A stretch of 17,727 bases of DNA, taken from the NCBI GenBank assembly GCA_965370955.1, contig CBDUWP010000026.1, positions 1-17,727 on the forward strand, written 5' to 3'. Source of the stretch: CBDUWP01 sp965370955. Lineage in GTDB: Bacteria > Planctomycetota > Phycisphaerae > Sedimentisphaerales > Anaerobacaceae. Shown piece after piece: positions 15,047 to 17,727 of this stretch. Made by a program: the position numbers and the translations under genes. A model generated the notes under the pieces. It made no database searches, was not told the DNA's origin, and saw only the letters and a program-made list of their open reading frames with translations. Each line of letters begins with the position of its first letter. The first letter of the stretch is position 1.

Positions 15047-16504
15047 CTATGATTCTATTGTTGTTGTTTGCGGCGGCTTGGCTGCTGCTACACAATTGCG
15101 GCCATTGGCTTTGGCTTTATACAGAGCTTCGTCAGCGCGTTTCAAGATTTCGGCAGCTGTCTTGTCCGTACACCTATGCCAGTTTGATACTCCGCAGCTG
15201 ATGGTGATCGTATCGATGCCGGCGATCTCTAACTGCTCTACTTCTTTTCGCAATCTTTCCAATAATATCATCGCGCCGTCTTGGCTGGTTTCAGGCAAAA
15301 GCAATACAAACTCGTCACCGCCAAAACGAGTGGCAATAACATCGGTCGAACGCAAACTGTGTGATATGAGTTCGGCAACCTGTTTCAAAACGGCATCGCC
15401 TACGTCATGGCCATGCTGGTCGTTGACCTGTTTGAATTTGTCAATGTCCAATATCGCTACCGATAGATCCCTGTTGTATCTTTTGGCGCGTGAGTATTCG
15501 GTTTTTAAGGTTTTTTCAAGTGACCTTCTACTGCCAAGGCCAGTTAAATGATCGACTTCGCTGGCTTTTTTGACCTTGCTGTATTGTTTGTATATGTTGG
15601 CGTTGGATAAATCTTTGTTCAACGCATCGCGAACCAGTGAGGCTTTGTATTGACGAACCTGATCGTTGGTTTGTGATTTGGCATTGAAGCCGCACATACA
15701 TAAATAACCTATTGTTTTGGATGTGTTTTTTGAGGTGTCTTTTGAATCATTCTTTGAAGCGGTGTGCGTTAAAGATTGTATCTCAAGAGGGATTAGCAGC
15801 TTGGACTCCTTGTGGCATGGAAGGGGACATTGACAACAATTGCTGATGCATTTTGTCTGATCACAATTGCCTTCATGAGCTATTTCATATATTTGGTTTG
15901 CACTGGCTAAACGCGATGACTCAGTGTCGCAACCGTTTCGGTGAATGACGAGCTCTTTGGAGTTTGGTTTGTGAAGAACCAAAATTGCGTGACTCGCTTC
16001 AAAACTTTCAGGTATCTTGTTGATGGCGAAATCAATGACGTCATCTAATTTGAAACTTTTTAGCTGGCTCATCAAATGTCCGAATTGTTCGGCAGCAATC
16101 TGCATGAGCTTACTTGTCTCAAGATGATAGTTTATAATGTCGCGACTGGATATTAGGCCGATTGGCTGGCCGTCTTGGACTATTGGTACGTGACGGATTT
16201 TATGCTTAGACATTAGATTTTCTACGTGGCTCATTTCATCTTCGACTGTGACAGTTATGACCTCAGATGTCATGATGTCTTGAACCTCAACAGCGTGGGC
16301 TGGGATGTCATTTATCGTGACCTTGCCAAGAATGTCACGCTCGCTGATTATACCGCTAAAATTTTTGGCTGAATCCAAAACAAGCAAACAACCTATTTTA
16401 TAGGAACTCATGATCTTAGCAGCTCGCAGGGCTGTGTCGTCACTGCTAACTGTCAACAGATTTTGCTGTGTTAGAATGCTCTTGATGTTTTTTACTAACG
16501 GCAT
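15047..16504 (-). CDS. CBS-CBS / Cys-rich GAF-like / GGDEF diguanylate cyclase
   Basis: A 485-aa cytoplasmic signalling protein predicted to make cyclic di-GMP. Residues of about 8-128 are a tandem CBS pair, which in other proteins binds adenine nucleotides. Residues of about 140-300 look like a GAF-type sensor carrying six cysteines between 214 and 230 (C-x4-C-x3-CC-x-C-x3-C) and two more at 269 and 271, with a Ser/Lys/Asn/Thr tetrapeptide repeat between them. Residues of about 315-475 are a GGDEF domain with the intact RFGGDEF motif (GGDEF at 395-399), so catalysis looks possible. An RSTD resembling the inhibitory site precedes it, but six rather than the usual five residues intervene. No membrane segment is seen. 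The small ORF upstream may be co-transcribed. The signal sensed is unknown. Confidence 0.9.
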   Translation of the reverse strand: MPLVKNIKSILTQQNLLTVSSDDTALRAAKIMSSYKIGCLLVLDSAKNFSGIISERDILGKVTINDIPAHAVEVQDIMTSEVITVTVEDEMSHVENLMSKHKIRHVPIVQDGQPIGLISSRDIINYHLETSKLMQIAAEQFGHLMSQLKSFKLDDVIDFAINKIPESFEASHAILVLHKPNSKELVIHRNGCDTESSRLASANQIYEIAHEGNCDQTKCISNCCQCPLPCHKESKLLIPLEIQSLTHTASKNDSKDTSKNTSKTIGYLCMCGFNAKSQTNDQVRQYKASLVRDALNKDLSNANIYKQYSKVKKASEVDHLTGLGSRRSLEKTLKTEYSRAKRYNRDLSVAILDIDKFKQVNDQHGHDVGDAVLKQVAELISHSLRSTDVIATRFGGDEFVLLLPETSQDGAMILLERLRKEVEQLEIAGIDTITISCGVSNWHRCTDKTAAEILKRADEALYKAKANGRNCVAAAKPPQTTTIES

Positions 16505-16564
16505 CTTGTAATCTCTATTAAAGGGGCAATGTTTTTTTAGTAAAAGCTTTTGTTTTTGAAGCGA

Positions 16565-16735
16565 TTAGCGTCGCCAGCTGGCTTTTCTAACCATCAGAGG
16601 TGGCATGTGTTGAGTTTTCGATGAAGAACCGCAGTTGATGCAACTTTTGACATTCGGATACCATAACACCGATGGCAGTTGCGTAGTTGTGTGACTTAAT
16701 AGTCCTAGTATGCTTTTATTCGTTTTACTAAACAT
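16565..16735 (-). CDS. Small hypothetical protein (56 aa) upstream of the GGDEF gene
   Basis: I do not recognise this protein. The ATG at 16735 has a good Shine-Dalgarno (GAGG, 6 nt before), better than the in-frame GTG at 16747. The product is basic, especially at the C terminus (ending KASWRR), with one CINCG (CxxC) motif near residues 32-36, no membrane segment and no signal peptide. It is on the same strand as the GGDEF gene, 60 nt upstream of it with no terminator between, so co-transcription is plausible. It could instead be a chance ORF in a long leader. The rest of the 419-bp gap between the GGDEF gene and nnrE holds the inverted repeats listed separately. Confidence 0.45.
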   Translation of the reverse strand: MFSKTNKSILGLLSHTTTQLPSVLWYPNVKSCINCGSSSKTQHMPPLMVRKASWRR

Positions 16736-16753
16736 TTTATACCTCACATCTAT

Positions 16754-16774
16754 ATCCCCCAGTACATAGGGGAT
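16754..16774. repeat. Inverted repeat upstream of the small ORF
   Basis: ATCCCC (16754-16759) and GGGGAT (16769-16774) are exact inverted repeats around a 9-nt spacer. On the minus strand a second, overlapping symmetry (CTAT...ATAG) spans the same site. It lies about 20-40 bp before the small-ORF start, where a regulator or an RNA hairpin in the leader could act. It did not match a riboswitch I know. Confidence 0.4.
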
Positions 16775-16881
16775 GTCGGCTGGTTTTGGGGGCTACTTTG
16801 GCTAAATCGCAGTGTTTTTTCAGAAAATAATAATGGTGTCGATTATTTGACTCTGATTGATAGGGTTTATATTATCGGAAA

Positions 16882-16895
16882 CTGTCAATTGACAG
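16882..16895. promoter_or_regulatory. 14-bp perfect palindrome overlapping the nnrE -35 box
   Basis: CTGTCAATTGACAG is a perfect 14-bp palindrome and includes the TTGACA of the nnrE promoter, plus a second TTGACA on the opposite strand. Such a position suits a repressor operator. However, the symmetry could partly follow from a -35 box on each strand, and I found no good -10 for the minus-strand box. Confidence 0.45.
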
Positions 16896-16916
16896 GTTCT
16901 GCGGCTTGTTTATAAT
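16889..16916 (+). promoter_or_regulatory. Perfect-consensus sigma70 promoter of nnrE (leaderless)
   Basis: TTGACA (16889-16894) and TATAAT (16911-16916) are both exact consensus with a 16-nt spacer. The -10 ends 7 nt before the ATG at 16924, so the predicted transcript starts at or next to the start codon, without room for a ribosome binding site. Confidence 0.75.
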
Positions 16917-16923
16917 CGGCGGT

Positions 16924-17628
16924 ATGAAAAAATATATGGCAAACAAAAACGATAAGTTAATCAGTCGATCACAGGCTAGAGATTTTGATAATTGGGCGAT
17001 AAACTCACTCGGTATAGCAGCGGCAGTGTTAATGGAAAACGCAGGCAGAAGCTGCGCCGAACTAATCCTTGAAAAATTAGCAACTGTAAACAAGCCAAAA
17101 GTTTGTGTCCTCTGCGGTATCGGTAATAATGGCGGAGACGGATTTGTCATAGCTCGCCATTTAATAAATGCAAAGGTCAAAGTCGAAACGTTTTTATCTG
17201 GTGATAAAACCAAAATCACAGGCCATGCAAAAGTTAATTTGGACGTCTTAGAAAAAATCTCGCCGCCAGTTGAAGTGATTGATTTAGAAACTGATATTGA
17301 AGGGCAAATTCACAAGGTTTGTTCAGGTTGCGATATCATTGTCGATGCTGTTTTCGGAAGCGGCTTAGTCGGTGACTTGAGAGGGAATTATCCGGCTCTG
17401 ATAGATGCTGTCAACGCTTGCAAAATCCCGATTATGGCTGTCGATATTCCATCTGGCTTAGATTGTGACAATGGTCGGCCAAACGGAAATGCAATCAAAG
17501 CTAAATGGACAGTGACATTTATAGCAGCTAAAATAGGCTTCGCTAAAAGCGGGGCAGCCGAATATACAGGCCAAATATATGTCGCATCGATTGGGGCTGA
17601 ACTTGATAGTTGGCCAAATTTAAAATGA
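16924..17628 (+). CDS. nnrE: NAD(P)H-hydrate epimerase (YjeF N-terminal domain, stand-alone)
   Basis: A 234-aa enzyme that interconverts R- and S-NAD(P)HX, the damaged hydrated forms of NAD(P)H, so that the dehydratase can repair them. Signatures are GNNGGDG at residues 67-73, the VDAVFGSGL segment, and DIPSGLDCDNG at 174-184. The protein ends after the YjeF_N domain; the usual fused NnrD dehydratase domain is absent and is not elsewhere in this window. I placed the start at the ATG at 16924 because the -10 box lies immediately before it; an in-frame TTG at 16906 falls inside the promoter, and an ATG at 16936 is a further alternative. Confidence 0.92.
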   Translation: MKKYMANKNDKLISRSQARDFDNWAINSLGIAAAVLMENAGRSCAELILEKLATVNKPKVCVLCGIGNNGGDGFVIARHLINAKVKVETFLSGDKTKITGHAKVNLDVLEKISPPVEVIDLETDIEGQIHKVCSGCDIIVDAVFGSGLVGDLRGNYPALIDAVNACKIPIMAVDIPSGLDCDNGRPNGNAIKAKWTVTFIAAKIGFAKSGAAEYTGQIYVASIGAELDSWPNLK

Positions 17629-17629
17629 A

Positions 17630-17658
17630 AGCAACTGCCGATTTAATCGACAGCTGCT
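17630..17658 (-). terminator. Hairpin between nnrE and the partial minus-strand gene
   Basis: The arms AGCAACTG (17630-17637) and CAGCTGCT (17651-17658), plus inner CGAT/ATCG, form a hairpin. In plus-strand RNA one pair is an A-C mismatch; in minus-strand RNA it becomes G-U, so all outer pairs form, followed by TTCATTTT. It therefore fits best as the terminator of the minus-strand gene, though nnrE may also use it. Confidence 0.45.
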
Positions 17659-17676
17659 CAGTAAGGTTTTGTCCGG

Positions 17677-17727
17677 CTATTTTTTCTTAAGGATTTCCTT
17701 AAAAGGAAAAGCTTCTATCGCTTTTTG
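17677..17727 (-). CDS. C-terminal tail of an unidentified protein
   Basis: The minus strand is open from the right edge to a TAG at 17679-17677. The last residues read QKAIEAFPFKEILKKK, which looks like a real lysine-ended C terminus, and a hairpin with a T-rich tail follows at the expected distance. Sixteen residues are too few to name a family, and the reading frame could be chance. Confidence 0.35.
   Translation of the reverse strand, partial: QKAIEAFPFKEILKKK

Noticed and set aside
15042..15551. Plus-strand ORF of 169 codons
   Set aside because: Lies antisense to the GGDEF domain, whose motifs are clear; composition looks like a shadow and no ribosome binding site or family was recognised.
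16505..16905. Possible c-di-GMP riboswitch upstream of the GGDEF gene
   Set aside because: I looked for the conserved GEMM-type core sequences and did not see them; a covariance-model search would settle it.
16906..16923. TTG start extending nnrE by 6 codons
   Set aside because: It overlaps the perfect -10 box, so it would not be in the transcript.

Overview
The window is a stretch of bacterial chromosome with moderate-to-low GC by eye (not counted). It looks most like a planctomycete of the Phycisphaerae/Sedimentisphaerales type, though lineage is an inference. The clues are a complete bacterial V/A-type rotary ATPase operon, a UxaE-family uronate epimerase, and FolC and DprA sequences that resemble my recollection of planctomycete homologues. 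No rRNA, tRNA, CRISPR array, insertion sequence or phage gene was seen. It reads as core chromosome with some unusual regulatory detail.

Layout. 1-1520 (+): the 3' end of a class III aminotransferase, then uxaE (hexuronate metabolism), ending in a bidirectional hairpin terminator. 1593-2996 (-): folC, carrying a Lys/Thr-rich N-terminal tail. 2997-3271: divergent promoter region. 3272-4438 (+): dprA. 4439-4533: convergent gap holding a degenerate copy of the atpD 3' end. 4534-13360 (-): nine-gene V-ATPase operon, in transcription order H-I-K-E-C-F-A-B-D. 13485-14888 (-): ACT-domain malic enzyme, with its own promoter and a leader containing two perfect 15-bp tandem repeats. 15047-16504 (-): CBS-CBS-(GAF-like, Cys-rich)-GGDEF protein, preceded by a small ORF with a good ribosome binding site (16565-16735). 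16924-17628 (+): nnrE, driven by a perfect-consensus promoter. 17677-17727 (-): a probable C-terminal tail of one more gene.

How the genes fit together. The proteolipid K subunit keeps all five residues that coordinate Na+ in the Enterococcus hirae c-ring, so the ATPase may be Na+-coupled. Malic enzyme just upstream links the region to C4/pyruvate metabolism, and uxaE to uronate catabolism. FolC, DprA and NnrE are housekeeping functions (folate, DNA uptake/recombination, NAD(P)HX repair).

Two initiation styles coexist. Most operon-internal genes have Shine-Dalgarno sequences. folC, dprA and nnrE instead have sigma70-like promoters whose -10 boxes end only 6-9 nt before the start codon, implying leaderless or near-leaderless mRNAs. 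The observations most worth checking are this promoter pattern, the cysteine cluster in the GGDEF protein, the Na+ site, the duplicated atpD tail and the malic-enzyme leader repeats.
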